A stretch of 52,854 bases of DNA, taken from contig JAEDFS010000010.1 in the NCBI GenBank assembly GCA_016297895.1, positions 1 through 52,854 on the forward strand, read 5' to 3'. This document shows, in pieces, positions 9,013-16,147 of the stretch. The translations under genes and the position numbers were made by a program. The stretch's first letter is position 1. The number at the start of each line of letters is the position of its first letter. Under the pieces are notes generated by a model. The model had not been told where the DNA came from. It ran no database searches and saw only the letters and a program-made list of their open reading frames with translations. The DNA comes from Marvinbryantia sp. Lineage in GTDB: Bacteria; Bacillota; Clostridia; Lachnospirales; Lachnospiraceae.

Positions 9013-9042
9013 TAGTCTATGAAAAATCCGCCTGATTAGTGC
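9013..9042 (-). promoter_or_regulatory. Candidate sigma-K/sigma-E-type promoter of sigK
   Basis: The minus strand reads GCAC (9042-9039), 17 bases, CATAGACTA (9021-9013). This fits the sigma-K pattern AC-N16/17-CATAnnnTA and partly the sigma-E -10 element. It is placed 31 bases before the sigK start codon. The match is by eye. Confidence 0.4.
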
Positions 9043-9057
9043 TTTTCCATCCAGGAT

Positions 9058-10281
9058 TTACTCCTGCCGTCTTAAAATATCATATTTTTCCGGCACCGTA
9101 TCCAATTCTACAAACAGTACCTGTTTGGGATGAGGAGCGCTCTCCTGTTCCTCTCCCTCTTCATTCACGATCCGTCTGACCTCTGTTAGAATATTCCGTC
9201 CATCCGGTTTCATGATCTCAATGGTTTCCCCCACAGAAAACTTATTTTTCTGTTCAATACGGCACAATCCCGTATCTGTGATCTCACCGGCGATTCCAAG
9301 GTAGGTATACTCTTTTACATACGTATTGCTGTCATAGATCTGGGTATTTTCATCCGGTTTTCCAAAATAGAATCCGGTGGTAAACTGCCGATATGTGCAG
9401 TTAGAGATCTGATCCAGATACCAATGCATATTTTTCCTGTAAAGTTCCGGGGATTCCAGATAATCATCAATGGCTCTGCGGTAAGTTCTGGCCACCGTTG
9501 CCACATAAAGAGCCGTCTTCATTCTTCCTTCAATCTTCAGACTGTCAATTCCCGCTTCCAGAAGCTCCGGAATATGTTCGATCATACAGAGATCCTTGGA
9601 ATTAAAAATGTAGGTTCCCCGTTCATTTTCATAGACCGGCATGTATTCTCCCGGCCTGGTCTCTTCCATCACTGCATATTTCCAGCGGCAGGGGTGGGTA
9701 CATGCACCCTGATTGGCATCCCTTCCGGTGAAATAATTGCTCAGCAGACATCTTCCGGAATAGGAAATACACATGGCCCCGTGAACGAAGCTCTCGATCT
9801 CCATATCCTCAGGAATATGTTCCCGGATCTCATGAATTTCTTTCAGGGAAAGTTCCCTTGCAGAAACCACCCGTTTCGCTCCCAGGCCGTACCAGAAACG
9901 ATAGGTCTCATAATTCGTATTATTGGCCTGCGTGCTGATATGACGCTCAATTTCCGGACAGATCCGTCCTGCGATCTGAAATACTCCCGGATCCGCAATG
10001 ATCAGCGCATCCGGTTTTAATTCCTTTAATTCCCGGAAATATGCTTCGATTCCTTCCAGATCATAATTGTGAGCCAGAATATTGGCAGTCACATACACTT
10101 TCACCTGATGACTGTGCGCAAACGCAATGCCTTCCCTCATTTCTTCCATGGAAAAATTCTTTGCCTTTGCCCTGAGTCCGAATGCTTCGCCCCCGATATA
10201 TACCGCATCAGCCCCGAAGATCACAGCAGTCTTCAGCACTTCCAGGCTGCTTGCCGGAATCAGTAACTCTGTCTTTCTCAT
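9058..10281 (-). CDS. trhP: Peptidase U32 family tRNA hydroxylation protein TrhP
   Basis: A 407-residue U32 family protein. TrhP (YegQ; YrrN/YrrO in Bacillus) makes 5-hydroxyuridine at tRNA position 34 from prephenate-dependent chemistry. The N-terminal TIM-barrel part runs from ELLIPASSLEVLKTA to the U32 signature region around ESFVHGAMCISYSGRCLLSNY. Four cysteines in the middle (GAMC, GRC, GAC, HPC) fit an iron-sulfur site. I chose ATG at 10281 (MRKTELLIPAS), seven bases after GGAGAG; a longer frame to 10338 overlaps trmR. trmR lies 25 bases upstream, and together they would make 5-methoxyuridine. Only one U32 gene is present where Bacillus has two. Confidence 0.88.
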   Translation of the reverse strand: MRKTELLIPASSLEVLKTAVIFGADAVYIGGEAFGLRAKAKNFSMEEMREGIAFAHSHQVKVYVTANILAHNYDLEGIEAYFRELKELKPDALIIADPGVFQIAGRICPEIERHISTQANNTNYETYRFWYGLGAKRVVSARELSLKEIHEIREHIPEDMEIESFVHGAMCISYSGRCLLSNYFTGRDANQGACTHPCRWKYAVMEETRPGEYMPVYENERGTYIFNSKDLCMIEHIPELLEAGIDSLKIEGRMKTALYVATVARTYRRAIDDYLESPELYRKNMHWYLDQISNCTYRQFTTGFYFGKPDENTQIYDSNTYVKEYTYLGIAGEITDTGLCRIEQKNKFSVGETIEIMKPDGRNILTEVRRIVNEEGEEQESAPHPKQVLFVELDTVPEKYDILRRQE

Positions 10282-10306
10282 ATCAAACTCTCCACTTTCC
10301 GTTCCA

Positions 10307-10948
10307 CTATTTTCTGATACTGACTGCCGCTCCATCACCGATCGGCACGATCGAAGTCATCAATCTGTCATCATGCTTTAATTCAAACAGATATTCCCTC
10401 ATTCTTTTATAAATGGTACGGTTTCTCCGCTCTACCGCAAAATGAGATTCGATGATCTCCCCCTCCTGCAGCACATTATCTGATACAAGAACACCATCTT
10501 TCGCCAAAAGCCGCATAATTTCCGGCATAAAATGGATATATTGCCCTTTTGCAGCATCCATAAAGATAAAATCAAAAGAGCCTTCCAGGTTTTTCAAAAC
10601 GTCCATGGCATCTCCTTCTATCAAAGTGATTCGATGCTCCATTCCCGCTTTCCTGAAATTCTCTTTTGCTACAGGAATCCTCTTTTCATATTTTTCAATG
10701 GTGGTAACCGTTGTCTCCTCCGGTGTATTCTCACACATCAGAAGTGCAGAAAAACCCACGGCCGTTCCCACTTCCAGGATTCGGCCCGGATTTTTCAGCT
10801 TCAGAAGTACTTTTAAAAAGCTCTGCATTTCTCTTCTGATGATAGGTACACGTTCCCGCTTTGCCTCCTGCTCCAGTTGATCCAGGAACGCTCCGTTTCC
10901 CTCATCCAGAGAATTTATATAGGTTACCATTCGCTCATCCACTATCAT
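10307..10948 (-). CDS. trmR: tRNA 5-hydroxyuridine methyltransferase TrmR (O-methyltransferase)
   Basis: A 213-residue class I SAM-dependent O-methyltransferase of the catechol-OMT-like family. The SAM site is ILEVGTAVGFSALLM, followed by TTIEKYEK, and the metal-binding region is FIFMDAAKGQY with VLVSDNVL. By synteny (between an MltG-like gene and trhP, as yrrL-yrrM-yrrN in Bacillus) it is TrmR, which methylates hydroxyuridine at tRNA position 34 to 5-methoxyuridine. Its ATG overlaps the end of the upstream gene by four bases. The exact tRNA substrate is inferred from the family. Confidence 0.85.
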   Translation of the reverse strand: MIVDERMVTYINSLDEGNGAFLDQLEQEAKRERVPIIRREMQSFLKVLLKLKNPGRILEVGTAVGFSALLMCENTPEETTVTTIEKYEKRIPVAKENFRKAGMEHRITLIEGDAMDVLKNLEGSFDFIFMDAAKGQYIHFMPEIMRLLAKDGVLVSDNVLQEGEIIESHFAVERRNRTIYKRMREYLFELKHDDRLMTSIVPIGDGAAVSIRK

Positions 10949-11334
10949 TGCTGTTCCTTCTTCTCTTCCAGATCTTCTTCATGCCCGCTCAATACAGCCA
11001 GCATTTCCTCTCCGGTCTGGGAAGTATTCAGTACATAATTTCCCGGCTGAATCTGTCCGCAGTATTTTGACAACCGCTCCTGGATCCGAAATACCATCTC
11101 ATTCTTGATCAGTCTCTGACGCTCCAGCATATCAGCCACCTCTGATACCGACTCCCCTTCTGAGATCACCACCGCCACATCTCTTCCGGGCGGTGCATCC
11201 ACTCCCTGATTTGCATAGAGCTGATATCCGAAATCATAGGCATATTGTCCGAACCGGTACAGGCAGAAGATCAGGAACACCGTCACACAGGCTTTCAGCA
11301 TAAACATCAGAATACTACCAATGACTCTCTTCAT
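10945..11334 (-). CDS. Short MltG/YceG-like membrane protein without catalytic domain
   Basis: A 129-residue protein with one transmembrane segment at residues 8-27 and an extracytoplasmic part. That part resembles the LysM-like N-terminal subdomain of the endolytic transglycosylase MltG: VVISEGESVSEVADMLERQRLI, NEMVFR, then PGNYVLNTSQTGEEMLAVL. MltG is usually about 340-380 residues; here the whole catalytic YceG region with its glutamate is absent, and the protein ends in an acidic tail (HEEDLEEKKEQQ). It sits exactly in the mltG (yrrL) slot before trmR. It may be a regulatory or degenerate MltG relative. No frameshift is visible, because the next gene overlaps its stop codon. Confidence 0.65.
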   Translation of the reverse strand: MKRVIGSILMFMLKACVTVFLIFCLYRFGQYAYDFGYQLYANQGVDAPPGRDVAVVISEGESVSEVADMLERQRLIKNEMVFRIQERLSKYCGQIQPGNYVLNTSQTGEEMLAVLSGHEEDLEEKKEQQ

Positions 11335-11348
11335 TCGTTCTTACCACC

Positions 11349-11708
11349 TCAGCAGCGGATATCTTTTGCCACATCCTCCAGTTCCAGATCCACAGAATCC
11401 ACCACCATCATCCAGATCTTCTGCAGCATCCTGCACATTGCAAGCTCACATTTCAGATATTCCGAGACAAGAGGATCTTTCAGAAATTCCGCATGGTTTT
11501 TCTGAAATTCCTCCATTACCTGAAACAGCTTCTCACTCTCTGTCTCCTTCTGCAGACGATAGTTTTCCCTTCTGTATGCGTTAATCTGCTCCTTAAGCTG
11601 TGCATTTCCAGCCAGCTTACGCTTCACTGCTCCAAATTCCCGATATTCCCTGCTGTCAAGAATGGCATGGATCAGGGAAGTCGTATAAATCTCCACGTTG
11701 TCTCTCAT
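11349..11708 (-). CDS. YlbF/YmcA family regulator
   Basis: A 119-residue all-helical protein with the YlbF-family pattern: N-terminal helix (LIHAILDSREYREFGAVKRKL), the AQLKEQINAYRRENYRLQ helix, and a C-terminal LVSEYLKCELAMCRMLQKIW segment. In Bacillus YlbF, YmcA and YaaT form a complex that tunes RNase Y and phosphorelay genes. Here the gene lies 25 bases after rnjA, which suggests a partner role in RNA decay; that is inference. Two cysteines near residues 87 and 92 are followed by a C-terminal Cys, as in iron-sulfur-binding relatives. Confidence 0.75.
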   Translation of the reverse strand: MRDNVEIYTTSLIHAILDSREYREFGAVKRKLAGNAQLKEQINAYRRENYRLQKETESEKLFQVMEEFQKNHAEFLKDPLVSEYLKCELAMCRMLQKIWMMVVDSVDLELEDVAKDIRC

Positions 11709-11733
11709 CTTCTAACCTTCCTGTCTTGGGGAT

Positions 11734-13398
11734 TCAGACCTCCATGATAATCGGTAAGATCATCGGGTTTCTCTTTGTCCGCTTCCAGATAAAACTGTTC
11801 AGATCTTCCTTGATCGTATTTTTAATTTTCCCCCAGTCCGTAATATGTCTGGTACTGCAGTAATCAAGGGCATCCAGCACGACCTGTCTGGATTCTTCCA
11901 TCAGATCTTCCGACTCCCTGACATACACAAAACCTCTGGAAACGATATCCGGACCGGAAAGAAGCTGATTGCTGTATTTTTCCAGTGTCAGAACAACGAT
12001 CATGATACCGTCTTCTGCCAGATGCTGACGATCACGCAGAACGATGTTGCCTACATCTCCAACCCCGAGACCATCCACAAGGATCGCACCCGTCTGCACT
12101 TTTCCGCTGACTTTTGCCTGTTCCTCATCCAGTTCCAGTACATCCCCGGAACTCAGGATAAAGATCTTATCTTTGGGAATTCCCAGGCTCTCTGCTATTC
12201 CGGCCTGTGCTTTCAGATGACGATATTCTCCATGTACCGGAATGGCGTACTGAGGATGTACCAGCGAATAGATCAGCTTGATCTCTTCCTGGCAGGCATG
12301 GCCGGATACATGAACATCCTGGAAGATCACATCTGCACCTTTGGCAGACAATTCATTGATCACCCTGGAAACAGCCTTTTCATTCCCGGGAATCGGATTG
12401 GAACTGAAAATGACCGTATCATTTGGTTTGATCGTCACTTTTCTGTGCATATCCGAAGCCATTCTTGACAGGGCAGCCATGGACTCTCCCTGACTTCCTG
12501 TGGTGATCAGCACCATCTGTTCATCCGGATAATTTTTCATCTGTTCGATATCGATCAGAGTGGAATCCGGAATATTCAGATATCCCAGTTCAGAAGCGGT
12601 GGTAATGATATTTACCATACTTCTTCCTTCCACAACTACTTTTCTTCCATATTTATATGCAGAGTTAATGATCTGCTGCACACGGTCCACATTGGATGCA
12701 AAGGTCGCAATGATGATCCTGGTGTTACGGTGCTCTGCAAAAATATTGTCAAAGGTCTTTCCTACCGTTTTTTCCGACATGGTAAATCCGGTGCGAAGTG
12801 CATTGGTGCTGTCGCACATCAGAGCCAGCACACCCTTTTTCCCGATCTCCGCAAAACGCTGAAGATCAATGGCATCGCCGAATACCGGAGTATAATCTAC
12901 CTTAAAATCTCCTGTATGAACCACGATTCCGGCCGGAGAATAAATGGCAAGGGCAGACGCATCGGCAATACTGTGATTCGTCTTGATAAATTCGATTCTG
13001 AAAGAACCCAGATTGATCGACTGTCCATGCTTCACCACTTTTCTCTTGGTGGTCTTTAACAGGTTATGTTCCTTAAACTTGCTTTCGATGATACCGATCG
13101 TCAGCTTGGTAGCATAGATCGGCACATTGATATCCTTGATAATATAAGGAAGAGCGCCGATATGATCCTCATGCCCGTGGGTGATTACAAACCCTTTCAC
13201 TTTGTCGATATTCTCTTTCAGATATGTGACATCAGGAATCACAAGGTCGATTCCCAGCATATCATCTTCCGGAAATGACAGCCCGCAGTCCACCACAACA
13301 ATACTGTCTTCGAATTCGAAGGCAGTTATATTCATTCCGATCTGTTCCAGTCCACCCAGCGGAATGATCTTCAATTTGGAATTGTTAATGTTTTTCAA
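11734..13398 (-). CDS. rnjA: Ribonuclease J
   Basis: A 554-residue metallo-beta-lactamase/beta-CASP nuclease, with 5'-to-3' exonuclease and endonuclease activity in mRNA decay and rRNA maturation. The zinc site HxHxDH is HGHEDH at residues 74-79. Further metal ligands fit HTGDFKVDYTP and HGEYRHL, and beta-CASP motifs such as CDSTNA, FASNVDRVQQI and SGHACQEE are present. The C-terminal domain is complete. It is embedded between DUF1292 and ylbF genes; RNase J1 and J2 cannot be told apart reliably here. Confidence 0.95.
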   Translation of the reverse strand: MKNINNSKLKIIPLGGLEQIGMNITAFEFEDSIVVVDCGLSFPEDDMLGIDLVIPDVTYLKENIDKVKGFVITHGHEDHIGALPYIIKDINVPIYATKLTIGIIESKFKEHNLLKTTKRKVVKHGQSINLGSFRIEFIKTNHSIADASALAIYSPAGIVVHTGDFKVDYTPVFGDAIDLQRFAEIGKKGVLALMCDSTNALRTGFTMSEKTVGKTFDNIFAEHRNTRIIIATFASNVDRVQQIINSAYKYGRKVVVEGRSMVNIITTASELGYLNIPDSTLIDIEQMKNYPDEQMVLITTGSQGESMAALSRMASDMHRKVTIKPNDTVIFSSNPIPGNEKAVSRVINELSAKGADVIFQDVHVSGHACQEEIKLIYSLVHPQYAIPVHGEYRHLKAQAGIAESLGIPKDKIFILSSGDVLELDEEQAKVSGKVQTGAILVDGLGVGDVGNIVLRDRQHLAEDGIMIVVLTLEKYSNQLLSGPDIVSRGFVYVRESEDLMEESRQVVLDALDYCSTRHITDWGKIKNTIKEDLNSFIWKRTKRNPMILPIIMEV

Positions 13399-13415
13399 AA
13401 AAATCTCCTTTCTGT

Positions 13416-13676
13416 TTAGAACGCCAGATCGACATCTTCCAGCATCTGGCTGAAGATCTTCGATATGGCCTCTAACTCTTCATCATCTTCTACGATCTCA
13501 TAAAAAGCTTCCTGTTCCCCGTCTTCGGACAGATCTTTTAAGATCAGGGCTTCCCCGTCTTCCTCCTCCGAATCGGTGACCAGTATATAATTTGTTCCAT
13601 TGATTCTCGTTTGTTCAAGCACAAAAAAATCTACAGATTCCTCGGAATCTGCCAGTTCAAATCTGATCTTTTCCAT
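13416..13676 (-). CDS. DUF1292 domain-containing protein
   Basis: A small acidic protein of 86 residues of the DUF1292 (YrzB) family. The pattern is FFVLEQTRINGTNYILVTD, then GEALILKDL, then a Glu/Asp-rich C-terminus. Function is unknown. The position between ruvX and the following gene matches yrzB in Bacillus. It begins three bases after the ruvX stop and is followed by rnjA at 17 bases. Confidence 0.85.
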   Translation of the reverse strand: MEKIRFELADSEESVDFFVLEQTRINGTNYILVTDSEEEDGEALILKDLSEDGEQEAFYEIVEDDEELEAISKIFSQMLEDVDLAF

Positions 13677-13679
13677 TTT

Positions 13680-14126
13680 CTACCCTTTCATAGACAGATA
13701 ATCCAGATACCCCTGAAGGATATAAACCGCAGCAAGTTTGTCCACATAATCTTTACGGTTCTCTCTTCTTACACGGCTTTCCATCAATGTACGATTCGCC
13801 TCCACCGTGGTCAGGCGCTCATCCCACATCACAACCTCCAGACCGGTTCTGCGCTCCAGCATCTCCTTAAATGCAAGAGACTTCTCCGCTCTGTCTCCTA
13901 TGGTATTGTTCATATTTTTCGGAAAACCAAGGACGATCTTCCCAACCTGGTACTCCTCGATCAATGCTTCAATTCTTGCGCATGTCTGACGCAGCTTATT
14001 CTCGGACGTTCTTCTGATGATCTCCACTCCCTGGGCAGTGATTCCAAGACCGTCACTGACTGCTACTCCGACGGTCTTAGAGCCAAAATCCAGGCCCAAT
14101 ATTCTGTCTCTTCTCTGTTCTGTCAT
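13680..14126 (-). CDS. ruvX: Putative pre-16S rRNA nuclease / Holliday junction resolvase RuvX (YqgF)
   Basis: A 148-residue RNase H-fold protein. The first acidic strand is ILGLDFGSKTVGVAVSD, followed by IVLGFPKNMNNTIGDRAEKS and WDERLTTVEANR. YqgF proteins trim the 5' end of 16S rRNA, and a Holliday-junction resolvase role has been proposed. The ATG overlaps the ireB stop by four bases. The order ireB-ruvX-DUF1292 is conserved in Firmicutes. Confidence 0.95.
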   Translation of the reverse strand: MTEQRRDRILGLDFGSKTVGVAVSDGLGITAQGVEIIRRTSENKLRQTCARIEALIEEYQVGKIVLGFPKNMNNTIGDRAEKSLAFKEMLERRTGLEVVMWDERLTTVEANRTLMESRVRRENRKDYVDKLAAVYILQGYLDYLSMKG

Positions 14127-14380
14127 GACCTGTTCTTAATGTATTCCTTTAATAATTCCTCCACCAGTTCGTCACGCTCCACCTTCATGATCAGGCTTCT
14201 CGCTCCTTTGTGGCTGGTAATATAAGTGGGATCACCGGACATAATATAGCCGACGATCTGGTTCACCGGATTATATCCCTTCTCTTCCATTGCGACATAC
14301 ACCGCATCCAGAATATCCTTCACGCTCACTTCATTATCCAGATTAAATCTAAAATATTGCGTATTACTGATTTTTCCCAT
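14123..14380 (-). CDS. ireB: IreB family regulatory phosphoprotein
   Basis: An 85-residue IreB (UPF0297) protein. Typical segments are TQYFRFNLD near the N-terminus, VYVAMEEKGYNPVNQIVGYIMSGD in the middle (the last part is nearly invariant) and ERDELVEELLKEYI at the end. In Enterococcus IreB is phosphorylated by the PASTA kinase IreK and acts negatively on cephalosporin resistance. The phosphorylated threonine region is near the N-terminus. It is 36 bases downstream of mtaB. Confidence 0.95.
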   Translation of the reverse strand: MGKISNTQYFRFNLDNEVSVKDILDAVYVAMEEKGYNPVNQIVGYIMSGDPTYITSHKGARSLIMKVERDELVEELLKEYIKNRS

Positions 14381-14416
14381 TTTTCATCACGTCCTTATAA
14401 AGCAATTTTCTCGGCA

Positions 14417-15748
14417 TTATATATATTGTACATCAGACTCCTCTAAAATACAATCATAAATTTTATTGGACCGGTCTTCCCCGCCTGACGGGATGCAGAC
14501 TCTGACATATTCCTTCGTATGGCCGGTAAAACAGGGTACCCCGTTTTTCTCAGCTTCTTCCTCAAACAGTACTTCCGCTTTTTTTCCGATCATGCGGCGG
14601 ATATAGGCTTCCCTGTTCTTTTCATTCAACTTCAGAAGCTCGTGACTTCTCAAAGACTTGATCTCTTCGGGAACCTGATCTTCCATGGACGCAGCTCTGG
14701 TTCCTTTTCTTCTGGAATATTTAAAAATATGAGTCTCAAAAAAGGCAACTTTCTCAAGAAAAGCTTTCGTCGTTTCAAATTCCTCTTCTGTCTCTCCGGG
14801 AAATCCCACAATCACATCCGTGGTCAGCGCAGGATCCTCAAAATACTTCCGAAGAAGCACACATTTTTCATAGTACTCCTCCGCCGAATACCTGCGGTTC
14901 ATCCGTTTCAGCGTCTCATTGCAGCCACTTTGCAAAGACAGATGAAAATGAGGGCAGATCTTCGGAAGTTCCGAGATTCTTTGGGCAAATGTATCCGTAA
15001 TGATCCTTGGTTCCAGGGATCCAAGACGGATCCGCCGGATTCCCTCGATCTCATGAACCATCTCAATCAGTTCCAAAAGTCCTGTCATCTCCTCAAAATC
15101 CACTCCGTAGGAACTCAGATGGATCCCCGTAAGCACTACCTCCTGATATCCGGCATCCGCCAGCGCCCGAACCTCATGGCGGATATCTTCCGGCCTTCTG
15201 CTTCGCACTCTCCCTCTCGCATAGGGAATGATACAATAACTGCAGAACTGATTGCATCCGTCCTGCACTTTAATATAAGCACGGGTATGTTCTGCCGTCC
15301 GGTCGATATTCAGATTTTCATATTCTTTCGTGTGATTGATGTCGAGAATATGACATTTGTTTTCCGCCTCTTCCTCTGCGGAAAGTTTTGGTTCTGCCTC
15401 ATGGGAACAAATATATTCCTCAAGGATCTCAGCCAGATCCTGCTTCCTGTTATTCCCGATAATGAGGTCCACCGCCGGATCCAGCTTCAATTCCTCTCCG
15501 GCAGCCTGCACATAACAGCCGGCAGCCACCACCACCGCATCCGGATTCATTTTTTTCGCTTTGTGCAGCATCTGGCGGGACTTCCGGTCTGCAATGTTCG
15601 TAACCGTACAGGTATTGATAATATAAACATCCGCTCCCACATCGAAGGGAACGATCTCATATCCGTTTTCTTCCAGTATCTGCTGCATTGCCTCTGTTTC
15701 ATAGGCATTTACCTTGCAGCCCAGATTATGAAGTGCCGCTTTTCTCAT
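14417..15748 (-). CDS. mtaB: tRNA t6A37 methylthiotransferase MtaB
   Basis: A 443-residue radical-SAM methylthiotransferase that converts t6A37 of ANN-decoding tRNAs to ms2t6A. The N-terminal UPF0004 domain has cysteines in LGCKVNAYE, NTCTVTN and AAGCYVQ. The radical SAM cluster is CNQFCSYC at about residue 165. A C-terminal TRAM domain follows (about 375-440). The N-terminal MRKAALHNLGCKVN identifies MtaB rather than MiaB. It heads the ten-gene run, and the gene transcribed away from it is the HPr-like gene. Confidence 0.93.
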   Translation of the reverse strand: MRKAALHNLGCKVNAYETEAMQQILEENGYEIVPFDVGADVYIINTCTVTNIADRKSRQMLHKAKKMNPDAVVVAAGCYVQAAGEELKLDPAVDLIIGNNRKQDLAEILEEYICSHEAEPKLSAEEEAENKCHILDINHTKEYENLNIDRTAEHTRAYIKVQDGCNQFCSYCIIPYARGRVRSRRPEDIRHEVRALADAGYQEVVLTGIHLSSYGVDFEEMTGLLELIEMVHEIEGIRRIRLGSLEPRIITDTFAQRISELPKICPHFHLSLQSGCNETLKRMNRRYSAEEYYEKCVLLRKYFEDPALTTDVIVGFPGETEEEFETTKAFLEKVAFFETHIFKYSRRKGTRAASMEDQVPEEIKSLRSHELLKLNEKNREAYIRRMIGKKAEVLFEEEAEKNGVPCFTGHTKEYVRVCIPSGGEDRSNKIYDCILEESDVQYI

Positions 15749-15784
15749 GCTTATTTCCTCACTTTTTCCATTTCATGTTTGGTC

Positions 15785-15813
15785 TTGACTTTTATAGGCA
15801 GAGACTGTAATAT
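15785..15813 (+). promoter_or_regulatory. Promoter of the HPr-like gene
   Basis: TTGACT (15785-15790), 17 bases, TAATAT (15808-15813). A GGAGG ribosome site follows at 15851-15855. Near-consensus, so expression is probably vegetative and strong. Confidence 0.7.
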
Positions 15814-15861
15814 GATTTTAGTAATAACATATATTTTAATTTCACAATTTGGAGGCTAGGT

Positions 15862-16095
15862 ATGAAGACAGTACAGATTTCATTAAATTCCATCGACAAA
15901 GTAAAATCTTTTGTAAATGATATTACAAAGTTTGATTATGATTTTGATCTTGTATCCGGCAGATATGTGATCGACGCAAAATCCATTATGGGAATTTTCA
16001 GTCTTGATCTTTCCAAACCCATTGAATTAAATATTCATGCGGAAGATGAGATCGATACCGTACTGGAAGTATTAAAACCATATCTGATTGCTTAA
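15862..16095 (+). CDS. HPr-like protein (PTS HPr family) lacking the phospho-histidine
   Basis: A 77-residue protein aligning to HPr around the regulatory serine: VIDAKSIMGIFSLDLSKPIEL matches the HPr segment around Ser46. Counting back from that site without gaps, the position of catalytic His15 is Ser10, and the usual GIHARPA is absent. It therefore should not carry phosphate between Enzyme I and EIIA. The Ser46-type site makes a Crh-like co-regulator role possible; this is inference. It is monocistronic, with its own promoter and terminator, and is one of only three plus-strand genes here. Confidence 0.8.
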   Translation: MKTVQISLNSIDKVKSFVNDITKFDYDFDLVSGRYVIDAKSIMGIFSLDLSKPIELNIHAEDEIDTVLEVLKPYLIA

Positions 16096-16109
16096 TCAAG
16101 TCTATACTG

Positions 16110-16147
16110 TGAGAGCAGATCTTTTCAGGATCTGCTCTCATTTTTTA
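16110..16147 (+). terminator. Intrinsic terminator after the HPr-like gene
   Basis: A 12-bp perfect stem (TGAGAGCAGATC with its complement, 16110-16140), a 7-base loop, then TTTTTT. It ends against the converging thiI stop codon. On the minus strand no T-run follows, so it is directional. Confidence 0.9.

Noticed and set aside
14519..15859. Plus-strand open frame of about 446 codons opposite mtaB
   Set aside because: The minus strand encodes a complete MtaB with its cysteine motifs. The antisense frame has no domain or ribosome site and runs into the promoter of the HPr-like gene.
16110..16147. Bidirectional terminator for thiI
   Set aside because: The minus-strand side has no T-run after the stem, so it supports termination only of the plus-strand gene.
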